Shown here: piece after piece, positions 25,414 to 34,657 of the stretch | Layout of the letters: every line of letters begins with the position of its first letter | Position numbering within the stretch: the stretch's first letter is position 1 | NCBI RefSeq assembly: GCF_040905785.1 | Contig: NZ_JBBDQW010000002.1 | Span: 1-64,000 of the forward strand | DNA from: Tistlia sp040905785 | GTDB lineage: Bacteria; Pseudomonadota; Alphaproteobacteria; Kiloniellales; DSM-21159 | DNA length: 64,000 nucleotides | Direction: 5' to 3' | The notes under the pieces: generated by a model | What the model saw: the letters and a program-made list of their open reading frames with translations, nothing else | Database searches by the model: none | Told to the model about the DNA's origin: nothing | Translations under genes and position numbers: made by a program

Positions 25414-27843
25414 TCAGGTCCCTCCGCCCGCCTCGGCCGCCTCGGTCATGCGCGCCTTGGCGAAGGCGATGACCTCGGCAGGCGGGCCGATGCGCTCGAT
25501 TCGGCCGTTCATCAGCAGCGCGACCCGGTCGGCGATCGCGAAGGGGCTCAGCCGGTGCGAGATGATCACCACGGTCCGACCCTTGGAGGCTCGCTGCAGG
25601 TTGCGCAGCAGGCGCTCCTCGGCGACCGGGTCGAGGTCGCTGGTCGCCTCGTCCAGGATCAGCAGCCGCGGATTGCGGATCAAGGCCCGGGCGATGCAGA
25701 GCAGCTGGCGCTGGCCGGCCGAGAGGCCGACGCCGCGCTCGCCGAGCGGCGTGTCGTAGGCCTTGGGCAGACGCTGCACGAAGTCGTGGGCACCGACGAA
25801 GCGGCAGACCGCGACGACCCGCTCGGGATCCTTGACGTCGGAACCGAACAGCACGTTGTCACGGATCGTGCCGGCGAACAGCTGGGTTTCCTGCGGCACC
25901 ACGCCGAGCTGCTGGCGCAGGCTGGCGGTGCTGAGGTGCGCCAGGTCGTTGCCGTCGTAGAGCACGCGGCCGCGGGTCGGCCGGTAGAGTCCCTGGAGCA
26001 GCCGCACCAGGGTCGTCTTGCCGGACCCCGAGGGGCCGATGATGCCGAGCACGCTGCCCTGGGGCACGGTCAGGTCGAGGTCGCGCAGGACTGGCGGCAG
26101 GCCGGGCTCGAAGCCGAAGGAGAGGTTCTCCACGACCAGCCGGCCGGCGAGCCGCGGGGCCGCGGCGCTGTCGCCCGGCGAGGCCTCGGTCGGCTCGCCC
26201 ATGATCGCCTCGAGCCGCTCGAAGGCGGCGCGCACCTCCTGCAGCTGGGTCCAGGCGACGACCGTCAGGCGCAGCGGCGCCAGGGCGCGGGTCGCCAGGA
26301 TGCTGCCGGCGATCAGGGCGCCGAGCGTGGTCTCGCCGGCGATCACCAGCTTGGCACCGACATAGAGGACCAGGAGCCCGGTCAGCATCTGCAGGCCCTG
26401 ACCGAGCGCCGCGACGATGCTATTGAGGTTGCTCGCCCTGAAGGCGGTCCAGGCCGACAGCGCCAGGCGCTGCTCCCAGCGCCGCTCCATCTCGGGCTCC
26501 AGGCCCAGCGACTTCACGGCCAGGGCGTTCTGCAGGGTCTCGGCGACGTGCGAGGACTTCGCCGCCTGAGCCCGGAAGGACTGCTCGAGCAGCCTCCTCT
26601 GACGGCCGTGGAACAGGAGCGACAGGCCGACGAACAGCGGCATGGCGCCGAGCACGATCCAGGCCAGCAGCGGGTGGATGAAGAAGAGCGCGGCCAGAAA
26701 GACGACGACGAAGGCCATGTCGACCAGGGTCATCGGCATCTGGCCGGTGAAGAAGGTGCGGATGGTGTCGAGCTGGCGGAGCCGCTCGCCGATCAGGCCG
26801 CTCGGCGTGCGCTCGAAGTGGGCGAAAGGCAGGTGCATCAGGTGATGCATCACCTCGCCGCCGACCAGCGCGTCGAGGCGGCCGCCGGTATGGCTGGAGA
26901 CGTAGCCCCGCACGATGCGCAGCACCACCTCGAAGCCGTAGACCGCGACCATGCCCAGCGCCAGCACGTCGAGGGTCGAGAGCGCCTGCTGGCCGATCAC
27001 CTTGTTGTAGAGGGTCATGGCGAAGAGCGGCGTGGCCAGCGCCAGCAGGTTGAGCACCAGCGAGGCCAGGATCAGCTCGCCGACCACGCCGCGCAGGCGC
27101 CTGGCCATCTTGGTCCGCCACGCCGCGGCGTCGCGGGGCAGGGCCTGCGGGCGGACCAGCACCGCCTCGGCCGGCGCGAGGCTCCGTGCCGCGGCGGCCG
27201 GTGCCAGTTCCAGGCTGTGGTCCTCCAGGGGGTCCCAGACCGTCAGCGATCCGGGTCCCGCGGCCTCCACCAGGCGGACCAACGGCGGCCCGCCGTCGGC
27301 GGGTCTGCCGAGCAGGAGGTAGGGCGCCGGCAGGTCCGCGAGCAGCCGGCCGTCGGCCGGCGTCGCTTCGAGCGGCAGCCGTCGGACCCGGTAGCCGAGG
27401 CGCTCGGCGGCGCGGCAGAACTGGTCCAGGGACATTCCGTCGGGCGCGACCGGAACCGCGGCGCGCAGCTCGCCCGCGCCGATCGGCCGGCCGAACCAGG
27501 CGGTCACGCGCAGCAGGCAGCTAGCCAGCGCATCCGGTCGGAAGGGCGCCAGGACACCGGCCGTCCCGGCGGCGCCCCCGGTGGCGCCGGTGGCACTCGC
27601 CCGGGGGGCCGCCAGGGCCTCATCCCGGACGCTGTCGCCAGGCGTCCGCTGCGTCTCGCCGGCTTCCTCGAAGGCCGCGTCCTCCGCGTCTTCACTACGT
27701 GGGGTTGTCGGGTCGGAGGCCCTGGCAACGTCGGAGTCCGCCTGCCCCGGTCGCCGCCCCGCCGTGGAGAACTCCGCGTCCGAGTCAGTCAAATCCGGAT
27801 CCTGGCGCGCAGATTCGCCTCGAGACGCCGAGGCCGCGACCAA
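25414..27843 (-). CDS. Type I secretion ABC exporter with C39-like domain
   Basis: 809 residues. An Ala/Asp-rich, poorly conserved leader (1 to ~95) is followed by a C39-like domain (ALASCLLRVTAWFGRPI... to ~225) without the QxDCG catalytic motif, so it should bind rather than cleave substrate. Six TM helices (about 235-510) and a nucleotide-binding domain follow, with GPSGSGKTTL, LSAGQRQLLCIARAL, LILDEATSDLD and IISHRLSP. This is the LapB/HlyB class, used for large repeat proteins such as RTX adhesins. No such substrate gene is in the window; the LapG-like protease 10 kb to the right suggests an adhesin. The N-terminal start is uncertain. Confidence 0.92.
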   Translation of the reverse strand: MVAASASRGESARQDPDLTDSDAEFSTAGRRPGQADSDVARASDPTTPRSEDAEDAAFEEAGETQRTPGDSVRDEALAAPRASATGATGGAAGTAGVLAPFRPDALASCLLRVTAWFGRPIGAGELRAAVPVAPDGMSLDQFCRAAERLGYRVRRLPLEATPADGRLLADLPAPYLLLGRPADGGPPLVRLVEAAGPGSLTVWDPLEDHSLELAPAAAARSLAPAEAVLVRPQALPRDAAAWRTKMARRLRGVVGELILASLVLNLLALATPLFAMTLYNKVIGQQALSTLDVLALGMVAVYGFEVVLRIVRGYVSSHTGGRLDALVGGEVMHHLMHLPFAHFERTPSGLIGERLRQLDTIRTFFTGQMPMTLVDMAFVVVFLAALFFIHPLLAWIVLGAMPLFVGLSLLFHGRQRRLLEQSFRAQAAKSSHVAETLQNALAVKSLGLEPEMERRWEQRLALSAWTAFRASNLNSIVAALGQGLQMLTGLLVLYVGAKLVIAGETTLGALIAGSILATRALAPLRLTVVAWTQLQEVRAAFERLEAIMGEPTEASPGDSAAAPRLAGRLVVENLSFGFEPGLPPVLRDLDLTVPQGSVLGIIGPSGSGKTTLVRLLQGLYRPTRGRVLYDGNDLAHLSTASLRQQLGVVPQETQLFAGTIRDNVLFGSDVKDPERVVAVCRFVGAHDFVQRLPKAYDTPLGERGVGLSAGQRQLLCIARALIRNPRLLILDEATSDLDPVAEERLLRNLQRASKGRTVVIISHRLSPFAIADRVALLMNGRIERIGPPAEVIAFAKARMTEAAEAGGGT

Positions 27844-28181
27844 CAGACAGCCTGTGGCGAGGTGTCCCGTTCGAGGTTTGCAGAGTGGCGGAGTCGGTGC
27901 ACTCGGTCACTTCTTGTCGCCTGTGGCGAGAACGTGTATGGAGGCGTCGCGCTGCTGTCAGGTCTTCTTTAAGGTTCCTCGCGTTCAATCGACACCTCAA
28001 ATCGCTTGGCACGGTGATTTCGCGCCTTTGCCTCCGCTACTGCTGCGGGTGCAGGGGTAAACAAGCGGTAAATCGCGGATGCCGTCCGCCTCTGCCAGGC
28101 TCCTGTGGCCGGCAGGAACCCCGGCAGGCAGGGGCGCGGCAGGCGGCGGCAGTAGGATGCGCTCGTCGCAGCGCGCGGGGG
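27844..28181. promoter_or_regulatory. Divergent intergenic region between exporter and EPS genes
   Basis: 338 bases without a supported gene. It contains the 12-base direct repeat GCCTGTGGCGAG at 27850-27861 and 27919-27930; the second copy is part of the hairpin TCGCC-TGT-GGCGA. A sigma54-like element TGGCACG (28007-28013) with TTTCG at the -12 position (28018-28022) has correct spacing but lacks the invariant G of the -12 GC, so it is a weak candidate. The region is less GC-rich than its surroundings. Confidence 0.4.
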
Positions 28182-29435
28182 ATGAAGCCGATGTGGGCGA
28201 CGACGCGAAACCTCCTGGCCGCCAGCACCGTCGCCCTCGCCGCCTCCGCCTTCCTGGGCGCCGAGGCCGGCGCCCAGGGCTTGCCCGCCGCCGACCAGCC
28301 TGCGGCTCAGGTCGAGGAGGGCGTCGACCCGCAGGTCCAGGCCCTCATCGCGGAAGCGGAGCGGACGCGCCCGGTCCCGGCCGAGCTGATCGACGCCCTG
28401 GCGATGGGCCTCGGCGATGCCGACCAGCTGATACGCTCCTTCATCTCCGACGGTAATCCGACGCCGCAGGAGGTCGCGGTGCGTGCCATCGCGCTGTCCC
28501 TGGCAGTCGGCCGGGACCCTCGGCTCGGCGATCCCGACCGGCTCTTTGCGCTCAACCAGTCGATCGGCGACGGCATGTCGAAGTCGCTCGGCGCGCCGCG
28601 CATTCTCAACGTCGAGGTCGAGGCCGGCTTCGTGCCGCCCGAGGGCACGCTCGCGTGGGATCTCGGCGGCCTGACGACGCCGGTGGCCGAGGGCTTCCAG
28701 CAGCTGACGCCCTACAGCCTGGAAGTCGGCGGCCTGAACCTCGGCGAGCAGGACGGGGTCGGGGGCGGCGCGGTGCTGGAGGACGTCATCCAGAATCTCG
28801 AGAGCCTGTCCCTGGAGGTGCCGAACGGCCAGTACCGCGTCGTCCTGCTGACCGCGGAGGACATCGCGGCCGGCTCGAGCGCGCCCTTCGGCGAATCCTT
28901 CACGATCAACGGCGTCGAGTACTTCCTCGGCAACTCGGGGGTCGGCGACTGGTTCGACACGGCCTACCTGCGCGCCGCCGACGGCTCCGCGGCCGCCCTC
29001 AGCTACAGCGCAGCCGGGCTGTCGGTGACCGTCGAGGTCGGCAACGGCAGGCTCGACCTCCGGTTCGCCGGCGGCTCCGGGAGCATGCTGAGCGGCATCG
29101 TCCTGGAGCCGATCGCCCTGCCGAGCCGCTTCGACGTCAGCGGCGTCACCGGCCCGCGGCGCGACGCGGCCCGCAACCAGCAGGCCCAGAACCAGCAGGC
29201 CCAGAACCTGCCCGGGCAGGGGGGACAGGCTTCGAGCCCGAGTCCGCCGTTCCTGCAGGCGTCGGACCTCGCCAACGTGGTCGCGCTGGAGTTCGTAACC
29301 CTCGCCGCGATCGCCACCGTCAGCGGGGTCGCCCCGGCCGCGGGCAGCGGTGCGCCAGCGCCGGTGCGGACCGCCAGTCCCCAGCCACCGGCGCCGCCCT
29401 TCGTCTCGCCCGTCGGCGTCAGCCCGGCAAGCTGA
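28182..29435 (+). CDS. Secreted protein with malectin-like carbohydrate-binding domain
   Basis: 417 residues from ATG 28182 (ATG 28191 is equally possible). A signal peptide (to about AGAQG) exports it. Residues ~145-315 read like a malectin/rhamnogalacturonase-type beta-sandwich: WDLGGLTTPVAEGFQQLTP, then NGQYRVVLLTAEDI, and VEVGNGRLDLRFAGG ... SGIVLEP. A repeated NQQAQ segment and a Pro-rich tail follow. It is the first gene of the exopolysaccharide export block, 4 bases ahead of the beta-barrel gene, so a role in binding the polymer in the periplasm or at the surface is a reasonable inference. I cannot name a characterised homologue. Confidence 0.6.
   Translation: MKPMWATTRNLLAASTVALAASAFLGAEAGAQGLPAADQPAAQVEEGVDPQVQALIAEAERTRPVPAELIDALAMGLGDADQLIRSFISDGNPTPQEVAVRAIALSLAVGRDPRLGDPDRLFALNQSIGDGMSKSLGAPRILNVEVEAGFVPPEGTLAWDLGGLTTPVAEGFQQLTPYSLEVGGLNLGEQDGVGGGAVLEDVIQNLESLSLEVPNGQYRVVLLTAEDIAAGSSAPFGESFTINGVEYFLGNSGVGDWFDTAYLRAADGSAAALSYSAAGLSVTVEVGNGRLDLRFAGGSGSMLSGIVLEPIALPSRFDVSGVTGPRRDAARNQQAQNQQAQNLPGQGGQASSPSPPFLQASDLANVVALEFVTLAAIATVSGVAPAAGSGAPAPVRTASPQPPAPPFVSPVGVSPAS
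29175..29204. repeat. 15-bp direct duplication inside the secreted protein gene
   Basis: Two identical copies of AACCAGCAGGCCCAG (29175-29189 and 29190-29204) encode NQQAQ-NQQAQ just after the predicted sugar-binding domain. Confidence 0.95.
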
Positions 29436-29439
29436 GGCC

Positions 29440-30717
29440 ATGACGCCGTACCTGTCCTTCCGCCGCCGGCGGCGCCTGGTGGCCTTGGCGACGGCCTGCG
29501 CCGCCTGCTGCGCGGCGCCGGGCGTCGCGCCGGCGACGGCGCAGACCGCCGCCGAGGAGGCGGTGATGACGCGTGCGCGCCCGGACTTCGACCCGATCGG
29601 CATCGAGATCTTCTTCGACGAGGAGCAGCCGGCGCCGCCGCTCACGGTCTTTCCCGCGCTCGGCCTGGGCGGCGGCTACGACAGCAACGTGTTCCGCGAG
29701 AGCGAGGGTGGCCGGGGCGACTTCTTCTGGGAGATCAGCCCCGCGCTGCGGGTCAGCAACACCGGCCAGGACCTCGGCCTGGAGGCGGGCATCTCGGCCA
29801 GGGTGCGCCGCAACCTCGAGTTCGAGAGCAACGACTTCGAGGACTACGACATCTACGGCCAAGCCAACTACTTCTTCCTGGACTCCGACATCTCGCTGCA
29901 AATCGGCTATTCGCGGGGCCATGAGGACCGCAGCGACCCCGACAGCACGGGGTCCGGCGAGAACATCATCCAGTACGACCGCTACCGGGCGCTGATCTAT
30001 TCGCAGAACCGCTTCGGCGACTTTCTCGTCAGCCCTTCGCTCGAGTACTACAAGTACAACTACCTGACCGGGCCGGACCGCGACGGGCGCGACCACTGGC
30101 AGGGCGTCGCGACCCTGCGGCTCGGCTACGAGTTCCAGCCCGGCTACGTCGTCTTCCTCGAGCCCGGCTACGACCTGCGCCGCTACGACCTCGCCGTCGA
30201 CAGCCTCGGGCTCAACCGCGACTCCTCCGGGTGGCAGGCGCTGGCGGGCCTTACCTACAACGTCAGTGCGGTGACCTTCGCCGAGGCCTATGTCGGCTAC
30301 TTCCAGCAGGACTACGAGGATGCCGCATTGGCCGACGCCGGCGGCCTGACCTATGGCGGGACGCTGACCTGGAACCCGCTCGACCTGCTCACGGTCAATG
30401 CCTCGATCGACCGCTCGGTCCAGAAATCGACGCTCGCGGGCGTTTCGGGCACGGTCTCGACCAGCTACCTGCTGGGCTTCGACTACGAGTTCACGGACAG
30501 CCTGATGCTGACCACCAGCGGCATCGTCACGACGAGCAGCTTCGAGGGCGCCTCGCGCGAAGACTTCTCCTACAGCGCCGGCGCCAGCCTGGTCTACCTG
30601 GTGAACGAGTTCGCCCAAGCCCGCCTCGGCTCGCGCTACGAGGCGCGCGATTCCGACCTCGAGACCAACAGCTACCGGGCCATGATAGTTGAAGCCTTGC
30701 TTACCCTGCAGTACTGA
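29440..30717 (+). CDS. Outer-membrane beta-barrel protein of the exopolysaccharide locus
   Basis: 425 residues with a signal peptide (cleavage near PATAQ). After a short periplasmic stretch the rest is alternating polar/aromatic beta strands, starting at LGLGGGYDSNVFRESEGG and ending with the typical C-terminal aromatic residue (LTLQY). The pattern is that of the BBP2/VpsM-type barrels (PF10082) that accompany exopolysaccharide secretion genes. It starts 4 bases after the malectin-like gene and precedes the Wza-like lipoprotein by 99 bases. Barrel of about 16 strands; whether it is the polymer pore is inference. Confidence 0.82.
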   Translation: MTPYLSFRRRRRLVALATACAACCAAPGVAPATAQTAAEEAVMTRARPDFDPIGIEIFFDEEQPAPPLTVFPALGLGGGYDSNVFRESEGGRGDFFWEISPALRVSNTGQDLGLEAGISARVRRNLEFESNDFEDYDIYGQANYFFLDSDISLQIGYSRGHEDRSDPDSTGSGENIIQYDRYRALIYSQNRFGDFLVSPSLEYYKYNYLTGPDRDGRDHWQGVATLRLGYEFQPGYVVFLEPGYDLRRYDLAVDSLGLNRDSSGWQALAGLTYNVSAVTFAEAYVGYFQQDYEDAALADAGGLTYGGTLTWNPLDLLTVNASIDRSVQKSTLAGVSGTVSTSYLLGFDYEFTDSLMLTTSGIVTTSSFEGASREDFSYSAGASLVYLVNEFAQARLGSRYEARDSDLETNSYRAMIVEALLTLQY

Positions 30718-30816
30718 CGTCGGCCTGACGAACGGGGAAACGAAGCAAGGCTTCTCGCGTTTAAGGAAGTTGTGTCCGCCCGCTCGCGGCACGGGGAAGC
30801 CAGGGAATGGGGGTGA

Positions 30817-31380
30817 GTGTTGCGAACGATTGTGGCTCTACTGCTTTGCGGTGGCCTTGCGGCGGCCTGTGCGGGGACGGGCGGCGGCGGAGAGCCGCTG
30901 CTTGCGGCGCTAGACATCAAGGAGAGCTACAAGCTGAGCGCCGGCGACCGCCTGCGCATCAACGTCTACGGCCAGTCGGACGTCTCGGGCGAGTTCGAGG
31001 TCGATTCCGGCGGCACCATCAGCTACCCCCTGCTGGGTCCGGTCGAGGTCAAGGGCCGGACCATCGCGCAGGTCGCCGACACGATCACGGAGCGGCTCGA
31101 CGCGGACTTCATCGCCGACCCGCGGGTCAACGTTGAGGTCGTCAACTTCCGGCCCTTCTTCATCCTCGGCGAGGTCAACGCGCCGGGCCAGTATCCCTTC
31201 GCCTCCGGCTTGACCGTGCGCCAGGCGATCGCGCTGGCCGGCGGCTACACGCGCCGGGCAAGCAGCTCGGGCATCGAGGTGATCCGCCAGACAGAGGAGG
31301 GCTCGGTCACCTACGAGGTCGCCGAGGACTCGGTGCTGATGCCCGGCGACACGATCGAGGTTCCTCGCCGTTTCTTCTGA
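30817..31380 (+). CDS. Polysaccharide export lipoprotein, Wza/GumB family
   Basis: 187 residues from GTG 30817 (TTG 30820 possible). The lipobox LAAAC puts the lipidated Cys at 18. A Poly_export domain (SAGDRLRINVYGQSDVSGE, TISYPLLGPVEV, LDADFIADPRVNVEV) is followed by one SLBB domain (FILGEVNAPGQYPF...). It is shorter than Wza and lacks the C-terminal outer-membrane helix, as in GumB-type proteins that need a separate barrel partner, which the preceding gene could supply. Confidence 0.93.
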   Translation: MLRTIVALLLCGGLAAACAGTGGGGEPLLAALDIKESYKLSAGDRLRINVYGQSDVSGEFEVDSGGTISYPLLGPVEVKGRTIAQVADTITERLDADFIADPRVNVEVVNFRPFFILGEVNAPGQYPFASGLTVRQAIALAGGYTRRASSSGIEVIRQTEEGSVTYEVAEDSVLMPGDTIEVPRRFF

Positions 31381-31415
31381 GGGACTATCGCAAAGGTTTA
31401 TAAAGATTCTCGGTG

Positions 31416-31421
31416 TATACT
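31416..31421 (+). promoter_or_regulatory. Candidate -10 box before the autokinase gene
   Basis: TATACT lies in a distinctly AT-rich stretch (about 31395-31440) between the Wza-like and Wzc-like genes. No good -35 is present, so an activator-dependent promoter is possible. The resulting leader to the TTG start at 31620 would be near 190 bases, and no other gene fits there. Confidence 0.3.
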
Positions 31422-31619
31422 AACAAATCGTAGCGTTTCCTTCCGGATCGTATAAGTGCCGCAATGATCGGGCGAAACGCTTGGCGATTCCGCGGCCTTT
31501 CACTAGAAGTGACGGTGCGGCAACAGCGACGTTCATCCGAAATACTGTCTGTCGTCGGATCCGTTTGCGAGCAAAGGGTGAGAGCCCTTGGGGTGGGGAC
31601 CAGGGGTGGAGCGCAAGCC

Positions 31620-33935
31620 TTGAGCGCAGAGCCGTACGACCTCCGGACTGAGCGGGATGCGGCCAGCCGGATGCCGCCGGGGCTGGCGCGCGACCCCGGC
31701 CTGGCGCAGGCGCCTCGTGGCCAGTCCGCAGGCGGCTTCGACTTGCGTTCGCTGTTCGGCATCGTGCGCCGCCGCAAGTTTCTGATTCTCGGCCTCTGCC
31801 TGGTCGCGACGGCGCTGTCGATGGTCTTCGTCAATCGCCTGACGCCGCTCTACCGCAGCGCCGCTACGATCCTGATCGAGGGCCAGACGACGAACTTCAC
31901 GAACCAGCCGCAGGCGGTCTCCGGCATCAGCCGCGACTTCTATACCGTCCAGGCCGAAGCCGTCGTCCTCACCTCCCTGCCGCTCGCGGAGCGCGCCGTG
32001 CTGGCGCTGGAGCTGCAGCGCAATCCCCTGTTCAACCGCTCACTGGCGCCGCCGAGGCGTGGCCTGCTCGATGACCTCCAGTACAGGGCTCGCCTGTTCC
32101 TCGCGGGGCAGGGCTTGGCCGACCCGCCCGAGGAGCCGGCCTTCGCGCCGCCCGAAGAGGTGCCGGATCCCGCCCGGGACCGGGCCTTTAGGCGCGAGCT
32201 CGCGAACGCCTTCCGCGCACCCCTCGCCGCGCGCGCCGACACCAACACCGGCACCATCGGCCTCAGCTACGTCTCGACCGACCCGCTGTTCGCGGCGACG
32301 GCGGTCAACACCGTGGCGTCGCTCTACGTCGAGACCCTGGAGAGCGAGCGGGCGAGCAAGCTGGGTCAGGGCATAGAGTTCTTCCAGGAACAGGTCGCCG
32401 AGGCCGAGCAGCGGGTGCACGGCGCGCGGCGAGCCCTCGAGGAGTTCAACACCGTCAACGACATCCAGGAGCTCGAGGGCCGCTCGCTCGACCTGCGCCG
32501 GCTCGATTCCCTGGTCGACGACCTGCGCGAGGCCGAGGCCCGCCTGTCGCAGCAGCAGCTCGACTACGGCCAGGTCCAGCGCGCGCTCGCCGGCGGCGAC
32601 CTGGTCGATTCCGCCGCCGGCCTGGCGGCGCCGACCGTCGAGAGCGTCCGGCTGTCGATCATCAACGCGGAGCGGCAGCTCGCCGAGCTGCTCAACCAGT
32701 ACCGCGAGGGCCATCCCAGGGTACAGGCGCTGCGCGCCGAGATCGACCGGCTGCAGGCCAGCCTGCGCAGCCAGCTGCTCGGCATCGCCACGGATTTCGG
32801 TGGCAAGCTGGCAGTGACCCGCGGCCAGGTCGAGCGAATGACCGCCGAGCGCACGCGGCTGGAGGAGCGTCTGCAGACCGTCTCGCGCCTCAAGGTCGAG
32901 CGCGACACCCTGGACAACGCGCTCGCGGATGCCGAGCAGCTGCTGCGCGAGCGGCGCCGCAGGCTGGACGAGGTCGCGCTGCAGCGCCAGGCGCCGGTCG
33001 AGAAGCAGGCCAGCGTCCTGGAGTCGGCGCAGGTGCCCGGCGGGCCCTACTATCCCAACAAGGGCATGATCGTCGGCGTCGCCTTCATCGCCTCGCTGAT
33101 GCTGGGCTTCGGCCTGGCGCTGCTGCTCGAGTTCCTCGATTCCGGCTTCAGGAGCCTGAGCCAGGTCGAGCTGCACACCGGGCTGCCGACGCTCGGCATG
33201 CTGCCGCTGGCCGGCACCGGCCGTGCCGACCAACCGCCGCACCTGCAGGCCACGGACCGCCAGGGGTCGCTCTTCGCCGAGTCGGTGCGTACCCTGCGCA
33301 CCGGGCTGATGCTGTCGAGTTCGACGGCGGCACCCAAGGTCGTCCTGGTCACCTCCTCCGTGCCCAGCGAGGGCAAGACCTCGACGGTGCTGTCGATCTG
33401 CTGCCAGTCGACCCAGGCGGGGCGGCGCTGCATCGCCATCGACTGCGACATGCGCCATCCCAGCATCGACGCCACGCTCGGCTACGCCCCCCACATCGGC
33501 CTCGGCGACTATCTCGCGGGCGTGGCCGACATCGAGGACATCATCGCCCTGGACGAGGCGACCGGGCTGCACTTCATCGGCGCCGGCACCGGGTCGCTGC
33601 GCCCGGTCGAGCTGCTCGCCTCGCCGCGCATGGAGAAGCTGCTGAACAGCCTGTGCCAGCGCTACCACATGGTCGTGCTCGACACGCCGCCGGTGCTGGC
33701 GGTATCGGACGCCCTGCCGCTGACGCGCCTGGCCGACGCCACGCTGTTCCTGGTTCGCTGGGAAAAGACCAACCGCGAGACCGCCAAGGCCGCGCTGAAG
33801 CTGGTGCTGGAGACCGGCGCCCGCTTCGCCGGCATCGCCCTGACCTATGTCGATGTCCGGAAGCACGCCCAGTACGATTATGCCGACTCGGGATACTACT
33901 ATCACAAGTCATACCGGAAGTATTACCGGCCCTAG
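31620..33935 (+). CDS. Polysaccharide co-polymerase with BY-kinase domain (Wzc-like)
   Basis: 771 residues. TM1 (FLILGLCLVATALSMVF) and TM2 (IVGVAFIASLMLGFGLALLL) bracket a large periplasmic Wzz-type coiled-coil domain. The C-terminal tyrosine kinase has Walker A SVPSEGKTSTV, Walker A' AIDCDMRHPS and Walker B VVLDTPPVLAVSDALPL. The tail is a tyrosine cluster (eight Tyr in the last ~23 residues) for autophosphorylation, which controls polymer length and export. The TTG at 31620 is chosen because GGAG lies 8 bases upstream; longer in-frame starts lack this. It works with the Wza-like lipoprotein upstream. Confidence 0.92.
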   Translation: MSAEPYDLRTERDAASRMPPGLARDPGLAQAPRGQSAGGFDLRSLFGIVRRRKFLILGLCLVATALSMVFVNRLTPLYRSAATILIEGQTTNFTNQPQAVSGISRDFYTVQAEAVVLTSLPLAERAVLALELQRNPLFNRSLAPPRRGLLDDLQYRARLFLAGQGLADPPEEPAFAPPEEVPDPARDRAFRRELANAFRAPLAARADTNTGTIGLSYVSTDPLFAATAVNTVASLYVETLESERASKLGQGIEFFQEQVAEAEQRVHGARRALEEFNTVNDIQELEGRSLDLRRLDSLVDDLREAEARLSQQQLDYGQVQRALAGGDLVDSAAGLAAPTVESVRLSIINAERQLAELLNQYREGHPRVQALRAEIDRLQASLRSQLLGIATDFGGKLAVTRGQVERMTAERTRLEERLQTVSRLKVERDTLDNALADAEQLLRERRRRLDEVALQRQAPVEKQASVLESAQVPGGPYYPNKGMIVGVAFIASLMLGFGLALLLEFLDSGFRSLSQVELHTGLPTLGMLPLAGTGRADQPPHLQATDRQGSLFAESVRTLRTGLMLSSSTAAPKVVLVTSSVPSEGKTSTVLSICCQSTQAGRRCIAIDCDMRHPSIDATLGYAPHIGLGDYLAGVADIEDIIALDEATGLHFIGAGTGSLRPVELLASPRMEKLLNSLCQRYHMVVLDTPPVLAVSDALPLTRLADATLFLVRWEKTNRETAKAALKLVLETGARFAGIALTYVDVRKHAQYDYADSGYYYHKSYRKYYRP

Positions 33936-33954
33936 GCCGTCGCGTCCTCGCCGC

Positions 33955-34632
33955 TTGCGTCACCCCTGGCCGGCCTTCCTGGCCCTGGCGGTGGCGGTGC
34001 CGCTGGTCGCGGCCGCGGTGCCGCGCTTCGTCGCCAGCCTGCTGACGGACCGCCACGAGCTGGTCTTCTACAACCTCGAGCAGGGCCGCAACCGCTCTGA
34101 CTACGAGGGCCTGTGGTCGGCCATCGCCGACTACGAGTCGGCGCTCGAGCGGCAGGAGGATTCGCAGCTCCACCAGCGTCTCGCCCAGCTCTACCTCGCG
34201 GTCGCTCGCGATCCGGCCCTGGAGGCCGACCGCCGGAGGCTGCTGCTGAGCCGCTCCATCGACAACCAGCGCGCCGCCCTGGCCGGCGCGCCGTCGGACA
34301 GTTACGCCTGGCTGCAGCTCGCACTCGCGCTGTTCGGCATCGAGGGCGCGACGCCGGATTTCGAGCGGGCCTACCGCCGCTCGCTCGAGACCGCCCCCCA
34401 TGCCCCCGCACTGGCGAGCGCAAGGGCGCTGCTCGGCCTGCGCGCCTGGCCCCAGCTCTCCCCGGCGACGCGGGCGCTGGTTCCGGACCAGATCGCGCAG
34501 GCGGCGACGCTCGACGCGGGGGGGCTGGCCGGCCAGATGGCGAGCCAGGGCGAGCGGCGCCTGGCGCTGGGCCTGCTGGCCGATCGGCCGGTGCCCCTGT
34601 CCCGGCTGCAGGAGGCGCTGTCGCAGCCGTGA
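33955..34632 (+). CDS. Membrane-anchored helical-repeat protein of the EPS locus
   Basis: 225 residues from TTG 33955; in-frame ATGs at 33883 and 33847 would overlap the autokinase gene. One TM helix (AFLALAVAVPLVAAAVPRFVASLL) is followed by an all-helical region with TPR-like spacing (NRSDYEGLWSAIADYESALE, SDSYAWLQLALALFGIEG, DFERAYRRSLETAPHAP). Such proteins recur beside O-antigen ligase genes in exopolysaccharide loci and may scaffold the ligase or polymerase. Function is unassigned. It is convergent with the ligase gene, 25 bases apart. Confidence 0.65.
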   Translation: MRHPWPAFLALAVAVPLVAAAVPRFVASLLTDRHELVFYNLEQGRNRSDYEGLWSAIADYESALERQEDSQLHQRLAQLYLAVARDPALEADRRRLLLSRSIDNQRAALAGAPSDSYAWLQLALALFGIEGATPDFERAYRRSLETAPHAPALASARALLGLRAWPQLSPATRALVPDQIAQAATLDAGGLAGQMASQGERRLALGLLADRPVPLSRLQEALSQP

Positions 34633-34657
34633 GCGCGCCGCCGCGGCCGCAGGCGTC

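Noticed and set aside
25414..27843. Exporter as a C39 peptidase-containing bacteriocin transporter
   Set aside because: The N-terminal domain lacks the Cys-Gly catalytic motif of C39 peptidases, so it is a C39-like binding domain.
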